Shown here one piece after another: positions 15,506 to 23,639 of a stretch of 38,962 nt of DNA. How positions within the stretch are numbered: the stretch's first letter is position 1; each line of letters begins with the position of its first letter. Origin of the DNA: Collinsella aerofaciens (GTDB lineage Bacteria; Actinomycetota; Coriobacteriia; Coriobacteriales; Coriobacteriaceae); the NCBI RefSeq assembly GCF_015557435.1, contig NZ_JADNOH010000003.1:1-38962 (forward strand), written 5' to 3'. The position numbers were made by a program, and so were the translations under genes. The notes below the pieces were generated by a model. That model ran no database searches. It was not told where the DNA came from and saw only the letters and a list, made by a program, of their open reading frames with translations.

Positions 15506-17417
15506 GGCCGCTACCGCCGAGCGAGCGCGCAACCGCAAGGGCGGCACCATGACGCGCCTGATCAAGATGCTCTTTGGCTTCTATCCGGTGCTTTTGCCCC
15601 TCGTCGTCGCCGGCGTGGTGCTCTGCGCCGTCATCAACTCCATCGGTGCGACGTTCCTCCAGAGCGCGCTGCAGGTCATTAGCGAATCGTGGCAGTCGGG
15701 CGACTGGACGGCCGCGCAGCCCAAGATTCTGAAGCTTGTGACTACCCTCGGCTGCATCTATGCCGTGGGCGTCGCCTCCTCGCTCTTCTGGAACCGCGCC
15801 ATGGCCGTCATCACGCAGGGCTCGCTCGAGAAGCTGCGCGAGAAGATGTTCAACCGCATGCAGGACCTGCCAATCCGCTACTTCGACACGCACCAGCGCG
15901 GCGACATCATGAGCCACTACACCAACGACATCGACACGCTGCGCCAGATGATCAGCCAGTCGCTGCCCAACTTGCTCATGACGATCATCGTCATCGTCAC
16001 GGTGTTCTTCATCATGCTGTACTACAGCGTGTGGATGTGCCTGGTCATCATCGCCGGCGTCGCCTTTATGACCTTTATGACCAAGCTGCTCGGCTCCAAC
16101 TCCGCGCGATTCTTTATCGCGCAGCAGACCGAACTCGGCGTGGTCGAGGGTCATATCGAGGAAGTCATGAACGGCCAGAAAGTCGTCAAGGCGTTCTGCC
16201 ACGAGGCCGCCGCCGAGGCCGATTTTGACGAGCGCAACGAGAAGCTCTTCGAGGTCTCGCAGAAGGCCAACATGTACGCCAACATCCTCATGCCGATCCT
16301 CATGAACCTGGGCAACCTGCTCTACGTGCTGGTCGCGCTGGCCGGCGGCATCTTCCTGGCGCTGGGCGTGCCCAACCTGAGCATCTCGGGCATGGCGCTC
16401 TCCATCGCCGTCGTGGTGCCGTTCCTCAACATGACCAAGCAGTTCTGTGGCCAGATCGGCCAGATCTCGCAGCAGATCAACGCCGTGGTCATGGGCCTTG
16501 CCGGCGCCGAGCGCATCTTTGAGCTGCTCGACGAGGAGCCCGAGGCCGACGAGGGCTACGTGACGCTCGTCAACGCCCAGGTGAACCCCGAAACTTGGCA
16601 GCTCGAGGAGGCCGACCACCACACCGGCATGTGGGCTTGGAAGCACCCGCACCGCGCGACCGGCGAGATCGAGTACGTGCCGCTGCGCGGCGACCTGGTC
16701 ATGGACAACGTGGACTTTGGCTATACGCCCGACCACGAGGTGCTGCACGGCGTGTCCGTGTACGCCAAGCCGGGCCAGAAGGTCGCGTTTGTCGGCGCCA
16801 CCGGCGCCGGTAAGACGACCATCACCAACCTCATCAACCGCTTCTACGACATCGCAGACGGCAAGATTCGCTACGACGGCATCAACGTCAACAAGATTCG
16901 CAAGTCCGACCTGCGTCGCTCGCTGGGCGTGGTGCTGCAGGACGTGAACCTGTTCACCGGCACCGTGATGGACAACATCCGCTACGGCAACCTGAGCGCG
17001 ACCGACGAGGAGTGCATCGCGGCGGCCAAGCTCGCGGGCGCGGACGACTTTATCACCCGCCTGCCCGACGGCTACGACACCATGCTCACCGGCAACGGCG
17101 CGCAGCTGTCGCAGGGCCAGCGCCAGCTGATCTCGATCGCCCGCGCTGCCGTCGCCGATCCGCCGGCAATGATTCTGGACGAGGCAACGAGCTCCATCGA
17201 CACCCGCACCGAGGCTATCGTGCAGGCGGGCATGGATAAACTCATGGAAGGCCGCACGACGTTTGTCATCGCACACCGCCTGTCCACCGTGCGCAACTCC
17301 GACGCAATCATCTGTCTGGACCACGGCCGCATCATCGAGCGCGGCAACCATGATGAGCTGATTGCCAAGCGCGGGTATTACTACCAGCTCTATACCGGAG
17401 CGTTTGAGCTGGAGTAG
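15498..17417 (+). CDS. ABC exporter half-transporter B (catalytic ATP site)
   Basis: This 639-residue half-transporter is the partner of the gene just upstream. It has six membrane helices, then an insertion of about 60 residues rich in His, Trp and Glu before the nucleotide-binding domain. Walker A is GATGAGKTT. The signature is LSQGQ. Walker B ends in ILDEATSSID with the catalytic glutamate, and an H-loop IAHRLST follows. ATG 15498 is preceded by GGAGG and overlaps the end of the first subunit by eight bases. Together with the MarR protein this forms an inducible export system in the cytoplasmic membrane. The insertion is unusual in length and may contact the partner or a ligand. Confidence 0.92.
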   Translation: MSKAATAERARNRKGGTMTRLIKMLFGFYPVLLPLVVAGVVLCAVINSIGATFLQSALQVISESWQSGDWTAAQPKILKLVTTLGCIYAVGVASSLFWNRAMAVITQGSLEKLREKMFNRMQDLPIRYFDTHQRGDIMSHYTNDIDTLRQMISQSLPNLLMTIIVIVTVFFIMLYYSVWMCLVIIAGVAFMTFMTKLLGSNSARFFIAQQTELGVVEGHIEEVMNGQKVVKAFCHEAAAEADFDERNEKLFEVSQKANMYANILMPILMNLGNLLYVLVALAGGIFLALGVPNLSISGMALSIAVVVPFLNMTKQFCGQIGQISQQINAVVMGLAGAERIFELLDEEPEADEGYVTLVNAQVNPETWQLEEADHHTGMWAWKHPHRATGEIEYVPLRGDLVMDNVDFGYTPDHEVLHGVSVYAKPGQKVAFVGATGAGKTTITNLINRFYDIADGKIRYDGINVNKIRKSDLRRSLGVVLQDVNLFTGTVMDNIRYGNLSATDEECIAAAKLAGADDFITRLPDGYDTMLTGNGAQLSQGQRQLISIARAAVADPPAMILDEATSSIDTRTEAIVQAGMDKLMEGRTTFVIAHRLSTVRNSDAIICLDHGRIIERGNHDELIAKRGYYYQLYTGAFELE

Positions 17418-17431
17418 GACCGATTACTGAC

Positions 17432-17541
17432 GGAGGGCGCCCCGGGGACGGGCGGGGTGTTTCCTCCGTGCTCAAACATTCTCGCTGCGCTGCGAAACTG
17501 CGCGCGGAGGAAACACCCCGCCCGTCCCCGGGGCGCCCTCC
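17432..17541. repeat. Perfect 37-base inverted repeat
   Basis: Bases 17432-17468 are perfectly complementary to 17505-17541, with a 36-base loop. The arms are strongly GC-rich (GGCGCCCCGGGGACGGGCGG core). The element starts 15 bases after the ABC gene stop. It is longer and more perfect than a terminator needs, and the true terminator lies further on at 17584-17616. I interpret it as a palindromic repeat element. Confidence 0.8.
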
Positions 17542-17583
17542 TGCGCGCAATCAACCCGTCATTAAAACAGAATAAAAGTTGGT

Positions 17584-17616
17584 GAGGCCCTGGCCGTTTG
17601 GCCAGGGCCTCGTTTT
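17584..17616 (+). terminator. Rho-independent terminator of marR-ABC operon
   Basis: GAGGCCCTGGCC (17584-17595) pairs perfectly with 17600-17611 around a GTTT loop and is followed by GTTTT. It lies 167 bases after the last ABC gene and is the expected end of that transcript. Confidence 0.85.
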
Positions 17617-17643
17617 GTAAGGATGATTTGGGAAGTGGTGGAG

Positions 17644-17768
17644 GACCAGTCTTTTTGGGACGGGGCTAAATTAGCTGATTCTCCATCCCAATATCGATGA
17701 ATCAACAAATCGCAACTGATCCCTAATCCAAAACCAGCTAATTTAGCCCCGTCCCAAAAAGACTGGTC
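17644..17768. repeat. Perfect 33-base inverted repeat
   Basis: Bases 17644-17676 are perfectly complementary to 17736-17768, with a 59-base AT-richer centre. The arms begin GACCAGTCTTTTTGGGACGG. Fragments of the same arm (GCTAA, CCCCGTCCCA) recur just beyond it at 17771-17806, which suggests a decayed extra copy. No coding potential is seen in the centre. It resembles a small non-autonomous palindromic element. Confidence 0.8.
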
Positions 17769-17813
17769 AAGCTAACGGAACGCCGTAGCTAAAAATCCCC
17801 GTCCCAGAAAAAT

Positions 17814-17870
17814 CATTGCGCAGGTAGGACGGCAAAGGTAGCTAGAAAAGCCCCATCCTAAATGAGCTAC
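17814..17870. repeat. Gene-end repeat, copy 1
   Basis: This stretch of 57 bases (CATTGCGCAGGTAGGACGGC onward, ending AAATGAGCTAC) is nearly identical to 23881-23938. On the minus strand it begins with GTAGCTC, has a matching GCTAC about 25 bases on and a T-rich stretch between, as in a loose terminator. The sortase stop codon (17867-17869) is inside it. Confidence 0.7.
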
Positions 17871-18601
17871 AAGATTTCGGCTAGGAGCGCTCGGCGCCCG
17901 TTTGTTTTATCACTGCAGGTAGAAAGCGCGATGATGCGTGCATCGGGGCCAACGTCATCCATGTTCTCGTGCACCGCCGTCTGCGAGACATGCGTGAGCA
18001 GCGTCTGCATCGAGGCCTGGTCCAGGTTTCCCGGCCCAAAGATAATGTCATCACTCGCAGCAAACGAGCACACGGCAACAATGCGCAGGCGGAACGCCCC
18101 GTCCTTTGTGTAGAGCGTGCCCGTGCGGTGCAGGTCAAAGAAGCCCCTGTCTAAAAACCGGTCGACATCGCCAAACATCGCACCGTTATCCATGTGGTGC
18201 GCATAGAGCAGATTGTAGGAATCGGTCATCGCGCGACTGTTGCGCGTATCCAAAAACACCGCTCCCGAAACCGCGGACTCCCCCAACGCGTTTTTGTTGA
18301 GGTATTCCTGGTTATCTTTTCCCTGAACAAAGGGATAGTCGATGTTGGTGCCATCGATGGTGACCCATCCGACCACGTCGGAATTTTTGGTCATCAGTTC
18401 CTGCAGGCGTGCGCAATCGTTGGCCCCGGTGGGTTTGTAGTGCAGCAGCTCATCGCTGATGAACCCGCCGTTCATAACATTGTTTGTATCCCACAGCGAA
18501 TAGCCCCCGTACAGCAGCATGAGCAGCACGAGAAAGCCGGCAAACCACGTAAGTACGCGGTCGCCGGCTCTCGCCAGCCGAGCTATGCGTTTAAGCTCCA
18601 T
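17867..18601 (-). CDS. Class B sortase (pilus-associated)
   Basis: The 244-residue protein is a membrane-bound transpeptidase. It has one N-terminal membrane helix (about 16-36) and a class B sortase domain outside the cell. The catalytic histidine is in LLYAHHMDNG (His135), the nucleophile in ALSTCSD (Cys229) and the arginine in TNGRRALL (Arg236 or 237). It lies 20 bases after the pilin gene, last in the four-gene pilus operon. In streptococcal FCT islands a class B sortase in this position polymerises the pilin. It probably recognises the VPTG/VPTD signals of the two neighbouring surface proteins. Confidence 0.93.
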   Translation of the reverse strand: MELKRIARLARAGDRVLTWFAGFLVLLMLLYGGYSLWDTNNVMNGGFISDELLHYKPTGANDCARLQELMTKNSDVVGWVTIDGTNIDYPFVQGKDNQEYLNKNALGESAVSGAVFLDTRNSRAMTDSYNLLYAHHMDNGAMFGDVDRFLDRGFFDLHRTGTLYTKDGAFRLRIVAVCSFAASDDIIFGPGNLDQASMQTLLTHVSQTAVHENMDDVGPDARIIALSTCSDKTNGRRALLAEIL

Positions 18602-18621
18602 CGGCTGTAATCCTCGCTGTT

Positions 18622-19716
18622 TTAACGGCGGTTACGACGAGGACGGAAGAAGACCACGCCCATCACGGCAGCAAACGCGACGATTGCCGCATAGGGAACG
18701 ACCGTCCGAATAACATCGGTCGGAACGGTAACATCCTTGGTATTGGTAAAGATCACCGTGGTGTCGTAAGCACCGATAGCTTCCTCGGCAATAGAGCTAC
18801 CTTCTGTCGAATTGGTGCCATCACCAATCTTGTACGACGTCTTATAACCGTCGCCATGATAATCCGCCTCAGTTACGGCGAATTTATCCTCCGATGAGAG
18901 ACCGTAAACGATGACGGATTCCCCATGCTTAAGCGTCTCGGTAAACGTAGCTCCCGGCTTGGTTGTAGTTTGGTTCATGGTAGTAACACCGTTTTTCACA
19001 GTGCCATACTTATAAGTCTCCCCGTCAGCGCCTTTAATCGTGACGGTAAACTCAAAGTCCTTATTTTTATCGCCCTGGTTACCGGCTACGACCTTTGTGA
19101 TGGTCAGCTTATGGGTGACATATTTGTTCTCAAAGCCTGAGGTCTTGCTGCCCGATCCCGCCGCTGTGCTAAGAGTGCAGCCCTTAGCAACTAAGCCTGA
19201 GTTGCCATTTTCTACGTAAACATCCAGGAACAGTTCCTTGTACACAACGTTGAGGCCATCCAGCTCTGGCGACGTCTGCGTAATTTTGTATCGATAGATG
19301 CCCGGAGCCGCGAACCTTGAGGTAACAAGGCTGACGCTCATTTGGGCGGTTATTGTCTTAGTAACGCCGTCGGCATTATCTTCGCTAGAAAGACCTTCGT
19401 CAGAATAATTTACGGAAGACGGCGAAAGCGTGACGGCACCGGTCACTCCAGCAGAAACGGGCATGTTGTTACTCGTGCTCGTAAGCTCACTCGTCTCCGC
19501 CGGCGCAATCGAATAGCCGAACTCCGCATTCGGCTCCACGGCGTTCTTATTCATGGTAAGCGTCGAGGTGATTGTGACCTTGTTGTCATTTACCGGCAGA
19601 TGCGGAGTAGTAGAGCCCTCCTCCGCCCACGCCGGCGCAGCAACTCCCACCAAAGCCAGCAGCATCGTTGCGGCCACAACTGCAAATGCTGCCAGTCGCC
19701 TCTTTCCAGTTTTCAT
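18622..19716 (-). CDS. Major pilin (FctA/Spy0128-like, sortase substrate)
   Basis: The 364-residue protein has a signal peptide (1-31, ending AWA). An N-terminal domain at about 42-198 matches the streptococcal pilin isopeptide-linkage type: FAAPGIYRYKITQ, then VVYKELFLDVYVENG. A second Ig-like domain follows at 202-328 (HKLTITKVVAGNQGDKNKDF). The sorting signal is VPTDV at 331-335, followed by a hydrophobic stretch and a basic tail RPRRNRR. VPTD replaces the usual LPXTG. ATG 19716 has AGGAAGG eight bases upstream. Its position between a SipA-like gene and a class B sortase gene supports the role of shaft pilin. Isopeptide cross-links are likely from the family but not proven here. Confidence 0.9.
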   Translation of the reverse strand: MKTGKRRLAAFAVVAATMLLALVGVAAPAWAEEGSTTPHLPVNDNKVTITSTLTMNKNAVEPNAEFGYSIAPAETSELTSTSNNMPVSAGVTGAVTLSPSSVNYSDEGLSSEDNADGVTKTITAQMSVSLVTSRFAAPGIYRYKITQTSPELDGLNVVYKELFLDVYVENGNSGLVAKGCTLSTAAGSGSKTSGFENKYVTHKLTITKVVAGNQGDKNKDFEFTVTIKGADGETYKYGTVKNGVTTMNQTTTKPGATFTETLKHGESVIVYGLSSEDKFAVTEADYHGDGYKTSYKIGDGTNSTEGSSIAEEAIGAYDTTVIFTNTKDVTVPTDVIRTVVPYAAIVAFAAVMGVVFFRPRRNRR

Positions 19717-19767
19717 GTTGTATCCTTCCTCTCGGGCATATGCCCTTAATAAAACCAAGCTCCGTGC

Positions 19768-20400
19768 CTACAAGTTCGACCTGCGCAGCACGCTGATCAC
19801 GTTGCCCTTGATCTGCGAACGGGCAATCGGTCCATACAGGCGACTGTCATGCCCGCCCTCGCGCAAATCTGCCAGCACAAAGAGCTCATCCGTTCCCAGA
19901 TGCACGGGATAGTCCACAGCAGACTCATAGCGCGGCGTCGGCGTGGTGATATCGCTTTCCACCACAACAGCCCCGTTAACCATGAGCTCGCCCGACTCGG
20001 TAATCGTGACCTCATCACCGGGGCGGGCAACCACGCGACCCAGGCGCTCTTCGCCATCCGCGGTGTATACCACCACGTCACCCTCGTTAAAGCTCTGGCT
20101 GAGCCTCCAGTAGAGCATGACGTCACCCGAACAGATGCGGGGGGCCATCTCGCCAGTCGTGACCGGACCCACGCCCAGGACCACGCCAAAGAGCAGCCAG
20201 AGCGTCACGACAAAAAATGCCAGGCGCGCCAGAAAGCCCACGATATCGCGCCGGTCGTCCGCTTCTCCCAGATCTGGTGCCGCATGGGCGCCCAACCTCA
20301 CGTTCGACGCGGCCGAATACCGCGAGCCCCGGGGTCTTCCCTGCGGGGCCGCTCGTGCGGCTGGCCCATCACCAGCATTGCTGGCGCCATGTCTTCTCAT
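19768..20400 (-). CDS. SipA-like pilus assembly protein (signal peptidase fold, no catalytic dyad)
   Basis: This 210-residue protein has the signal peptidase I (S26) fold. A basic, Ala/Gly-rich N-terminal tail is followed by one membrane helix at about 54-78 and the peptidase-like domain. The motif that should read G-S-M-x-P reads GEMAP, so the nucleophile serine is Glu84. The segment that should carry the lysine reads LGRVVARPGD, so the lysine is Gly121. SipA of Streptococcus pyogenes pilus islands likewise lacks both residues yet is needed for pilus assembly. The ATG overlaps the tip-adhesin stop by four bases (ATGA). It is therefore probably a pilus chaperone, not a protease. Confidence 0.88.
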   Translation of the reverse strand: MRRHGASNAGDGPAARAAPQGRPRGSRYSAASNVRLGAHAAPDLGEADDRRDIVGFLARLAFFVVTLWLLFGVVLGVGPVTTGEMAPRICSGDVMLYWRLSQSFNEGDVVVYTADGEERLGRVVARPGDEVTITESGELMVNGAVVVESDITTPTPRYESAVDYPVHLGTDELFVLADLREGGHDSRLYGPIARSQIKGNVISVLRRSNL

Positions 20401-23400
20401 AGGCGCCCACCCCTCTTGGAGCCGCGGTGTAAACGCAGCGCAACCATGACCGTAGCCAACAGCACGCCGGCGGCCAAAATCGCCAGGGCATAGATGGGGT
20501 TGCGCGTAATACCCGTAGGCACCGCGACCTGTCGGGAATTGGTGGCCTTAGCTTCAACGGCAACGGTCACACGCGGACCGTTGAGCGTGCCGCTCGCACC
20601 CGTAAGCCTAGCCTGATACCCCAACGAAGAATAATCGTCTTCGCTCACGGTATAGACCGCGTTGTAATCCAGCGCCTTAATCGAAACGGTCAGGCCGTCC
20701 TTAACGGCAAACGGCACGGTCGCCTTGCCCTGGCCATCGGCCGTAAAGGCCGTCTTGTTTTCCACGGTCTCGGCCCGATCATTCGGTCGCGCCACGAGCG
20801 CATGGCTGCCTTGGGCAGACGCATCCGAATACTCGATGGCGTAGGTCTGACCAGCCTTGAGGCCCGTAAAGGTCGCCGTCATCTTAAAGTAGGCACGCTT
20901 GTCGCCCATATTGCCCGTAACGCTCTTGGAAACCTTGAGCGTGTAGGTGCGTGGGGTGAACCGTGCGTATACGCATCCCGTATGGCGCTCTTTTACGTTG
21001 TACGTATAGGTGGGTGAAGACGACAGCAGCTCCGGGGCGTCCGGATTTGACAGGTCGTACCAGCCCTCAAAGTGATAGCCCTCCTTGGGAGTGGCCACCG
21101 CCTCCACAAACGTGCCGTCATCCACAAAGTAGGCGATACCCGAAGTTTTGTACGCGTCGGCGTCCTTGCCCGAGCGATCCCCGGCATCGATGGAGCCCTT
21201 TGCCCCCTTAAGCTTGGAGCTGACTGTGCCGCCCGTCGTTACGTTGCTCCACGTGCCATCGGCATTTTTAAGCTGAGCAACAAAGGCCTGACGATACTTC
21301 CATTGCGCCACAAATGTCGCGCCCTGGCTCTCAGGAATGTTTTCGACCGTTACCGTATCGCCCGCAGCGCCGGTATCCGGATTGACCTTATTGCCATTAA
21401 TGGTAAGAGTGCCGGTATCTGTAGTTCCCTCGGGAGCCGCATGGGTCACTGTGTGCTCGGCACCAAAACGAATAGCTTTTCCCGAGCCCGCATACTCCCA
21501 GCCCATAAACATCCAGCCGTCGTTTTGTCCTTCGGCAGCATGGGAGGTATAGCTCGCTCCAGCACCAGAAAGCTGCACGAAATCGCCCGTGGAATCATCG
21601 GACGGATTATAGTGATACGCTTTGCCGCCGTTCACATCGTATTGAACGCCCGCCTTAGAAAACACAAGGTGCACTTTGTAGTGCTTTGTGACCTTGTCGA
21701 CCTTAAAGTGATAGGTGCAATCGTCCAATATGGTCCAATGCTCAGCATCGTCCGCGGAATAGAACTCGCCGTTGACAAAAGCACCGATAAAGACTGCCCC
21801 GTCATCGCGCTTGGCATCGACCATAAAGTAGGAGTTCTTTTCCTGTTTACCTACGTAGTTTTTGGCATAGGTAAAGTCGGCGGTCTTGGTATCGGAATTA
21901 TAAAAATACGTTCCGCTTCCGTTGGGCGTCGTGTACGTCTCGATGCGATAGAACTCCCTAAACGAGATATTGTCGAGGAAGTTGCCGATCGAATTGCTCC
22001 CGTTGGCCGTGTTGTAGGCCACAAAAGCAAAGACGCTCTGGTTTTGGCCATCCGGAATGGTGTAGGTATAGTCGTAGTCAACCTTTTTGTTCTGCTCGAG
22101 CGCGTTGGAACCGTAGGAAGCCCAAGCGTCGTTTTCGGACGCCATGATCCACACGCACCATTTTTCGGTATGTTCCGCATCGGCCGTCCACGAGAACGCG
22201 CTTCCGCTGGACGCATTGGCAAATCCGCCCACTTTGTCAAACTTAGTCGAATACAGGATGATCTTTTTGCTGCAGCCCGATTGGGAAAAATTGGCCACAT
22301 CCAAGCCGACATAGTTATCGACGCTCATTTGAATCCATTGAACAATTTGCTGGTACTGATCGAGTGCCTTTTGATTGTCCTTGTACGGCTCGTTTTCTTG
22401 TCGCGGACCGATGATAAGGGCCATGGCGTCTCGACCCGAGCGGCCGCGGTGGTCGAGCCCCCACTCGTACTGTTTTCCCGGCTCGGTCGTCACATATTGG
22501 TAGAGCGAACTCGCCTCGTGTGCGTTGAGCTCGGCTGCATAGTCACCATCGGAGGGCGTAAACGTAACAGAATGCCCAGCTGGGTCGATATAGTAGTCGT
22601 TCTGGGCAACGATCTCGATACGATGGTCTGTCTCGGTCGTACGCCAATGGGGCGAGCACAACGTAAACTTGCTGGGCCTCTGGTTCCCTAGATGTATATC
22701 CTCTTCAAAGCCGCCGTTAGCAATGTTCGTATTCTCGTTCTTAAGATTCGAGGTCGAGAACGCATAGCGCGTGAGCGTTGTCATGGTCTCGGACGAGTTT
22801 TCCTGATACACCTTGGCAAAGTCGCTATAGATGTTGCGCGTGCCCTGCTTTTCCACGTGAACGTCGTTGACCAGATTGCCAAACCACTCCCGGTATTGTT
22901 CGTTTGCCCCCGTAAGATTTGAATCGTAGCAAGTTAGTGCAAGCATCGTGTTTTCGGACGCTGCGGCATAGACTGCCTGATAGGCAAACTCATCGTCTTG
23001 CTCGGGAAGCGCTCGATAATAGTGTGTACTGTTGGTGCCAAAGGAGAACCAACCCTGTCCGTTAGAGCTTACGAGCCACACAGAAAGCGCAATGCGACCG
23101 TCGCTCTGCTCAAACGAGAAGTGAGATCCGTCGGCGCTGCTACCAGCAAAGCCGCCATTTGCAGCAAAGGGATCGCTGTAAACGGTGTACTGCTCAACGG
23201 TATTTCCCTGGGGCATCTTGCCCTGCGCCTTAAGCCAAGTCCGCAGCTGCATGAGCTGGTCTTGGCCTGCGCTGTTAACCGACAGATTCTCCTGTTGAGG
23301 ACCCATCGTGAGCATCAGCACGTCGTGTTCGGTTGCGGCGCGATGGTTGAGGCCCCACTCGTACGTGGAGCCGCTCTGGGTGGAAAAGGTGGTGTAGGTT

Positions 23401-23639
23401 GATCCGGGTTCAAAATAAGCATTGGTATCCTGTGGCTTAAGATTCCACGCAAGCGCAAAGTGATTACCGTTAGCTTGTTTGAGGTTTCTTTGACCGTTGA
23501 GGAGCTTCGTGGGGAGGTCGAGGTACGACGCCTCGCCGATTCTCTTTCTCGGAGAGGTCGTCGACCAACCAGAAGCTTGGTTGGTAAAGGTTGGGTTCGC
23601 TATAAGGTTGCCATCGTCACCGTACGCACGCGAGGGCAA
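20397..23639 (-). CDS. Large pilus tip adhesin (Cpa-like position), open frame without its own start
   Basis: A frame of 1080 codons encodes a cell-wall surface protein. Residues 11-265 and 305-565 are diverged copies of one domain; both contain YEWGL(N/D)HR, a GPQQEN or GPRQEN motif, and GGFA followed by a VW(L/I) stretch. Two InlB-type repeats follow at about 664-783 and 784-895 (GWMFMGWEY, ATFVAQWKY, GYHFEGWYD). A pilin-like domain with YTLKVSKSVTGNMGDKRAYF spans 898-1035. The sorting signal is VPTGI (1040-1044), then a hydrophobic stretch and a basic tail. The only possible start in frame is a TTG at 23639 with no ribosome site. The signal peptide lies just upstream in another frame, beyond a run of ten G. 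Full expression therefore needs a length change in that run. It is first in the pilus operon. Confidence 0.85.
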   Translation of the reverse strand: MPSRAYGDDGNLIANPTFTNQASGWSTTSPRKRIGEASYLDLPTKLLNGQRNLKQANGNHFALAWNLKPQDTNAYFEPGSTYTTFSTQSGSTYEWGLNHRAATEHDVLMLTMGPQQENLSVNSAGQDQLMQLRTWLKAQGKMPQGNTVEQYTVYSDPFAANGGFAGSSADGSHFSFEQSDGRIALSVWLVSSNGQGWFSFGTNSTHYYRALPEQDDEFAYQAVYAAASENTMLALTCYDSNLTGANEQYREWFGNLVNDVHVEKQGTRNIYSDFAKVYQENSSETMTTLTRYAFSTSNLKNENTNIANGGFEEDIHLGNQRPSKFTLCSPHWRTTETDHRIEIVAQNDYYIDPAGHSVTFTPSDGDYAAELNAHEASSLYQYVTTEPGKQYEWGLDHRGRSGRDAMALIIGPRQENEPYKDNQKALDQYQQIVQWIQMSVDNYVGLDVANFSQSGCSKKIILYSTKFDKVGGFANASSGSAFSWTADAEHTEKWCVWIMASENDAWASYGSNALEQNKKVDYDYTYTIPDGQNQSVFAFVAYNTANGSNSIGNFLDNISFREFYRIETYTTPNGSGTYFYNSDTKTADFTYAKNYVGKQEKNSYFMVDAKRDDGAVFIGAFVNGEFYSADDAEHWTILDDCTYHFKVDKVTKHYKVHLVFSKAGVQYDVNGGKAYHYNPSDDSTGDFVQLSGAGASYTSHAAEGQNDGWMFMGWEYAGSGKAIRFGAEHTVTHAAPEGTTDTGTLTINGNKVNPDTGAAGDTVTVENIPESQGATFVAQWKYRQAFVAQLKNADGTWSNVTTGGTVSSKLKGAKGSIDAGDRSGKDADAYKTSGIAYFVDDGTFVEAVATPKEGYHFEGWYDLSNPDAPELLSSSPTYTYNVKERHTGCVYARFTPRTYTLKVSKSVTGNMGDKRAYFKMTATFTGLKAGQTYAIEYSDASAQGSHALVARPNDRAETVENKTAFTADGQGKATVPFAVKDGLTVSIKALDYNAVYTVSEDDYSSLGYQARLTGASGTLNGPRVTVAVEAKATNSRQVAVPTGITRNPIYALAILAAGVLLATVMVALRLHRGSKRGGRL

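Noticed and set aside
15396-17351. Minus-strand open frame of 651 codons opposite the second ABC gene
   Set aside because: It is the antisense shadow of an unmistakable ABC transporter gene; the residues are low in complexity and there is no start signal.
21072-22691. Plus-strand open frame of 539 codons opposite the adhesin
   Set aside because: It shows no domain, signal or ribosome site and overlaps a recognisable multi-domain surface protein.
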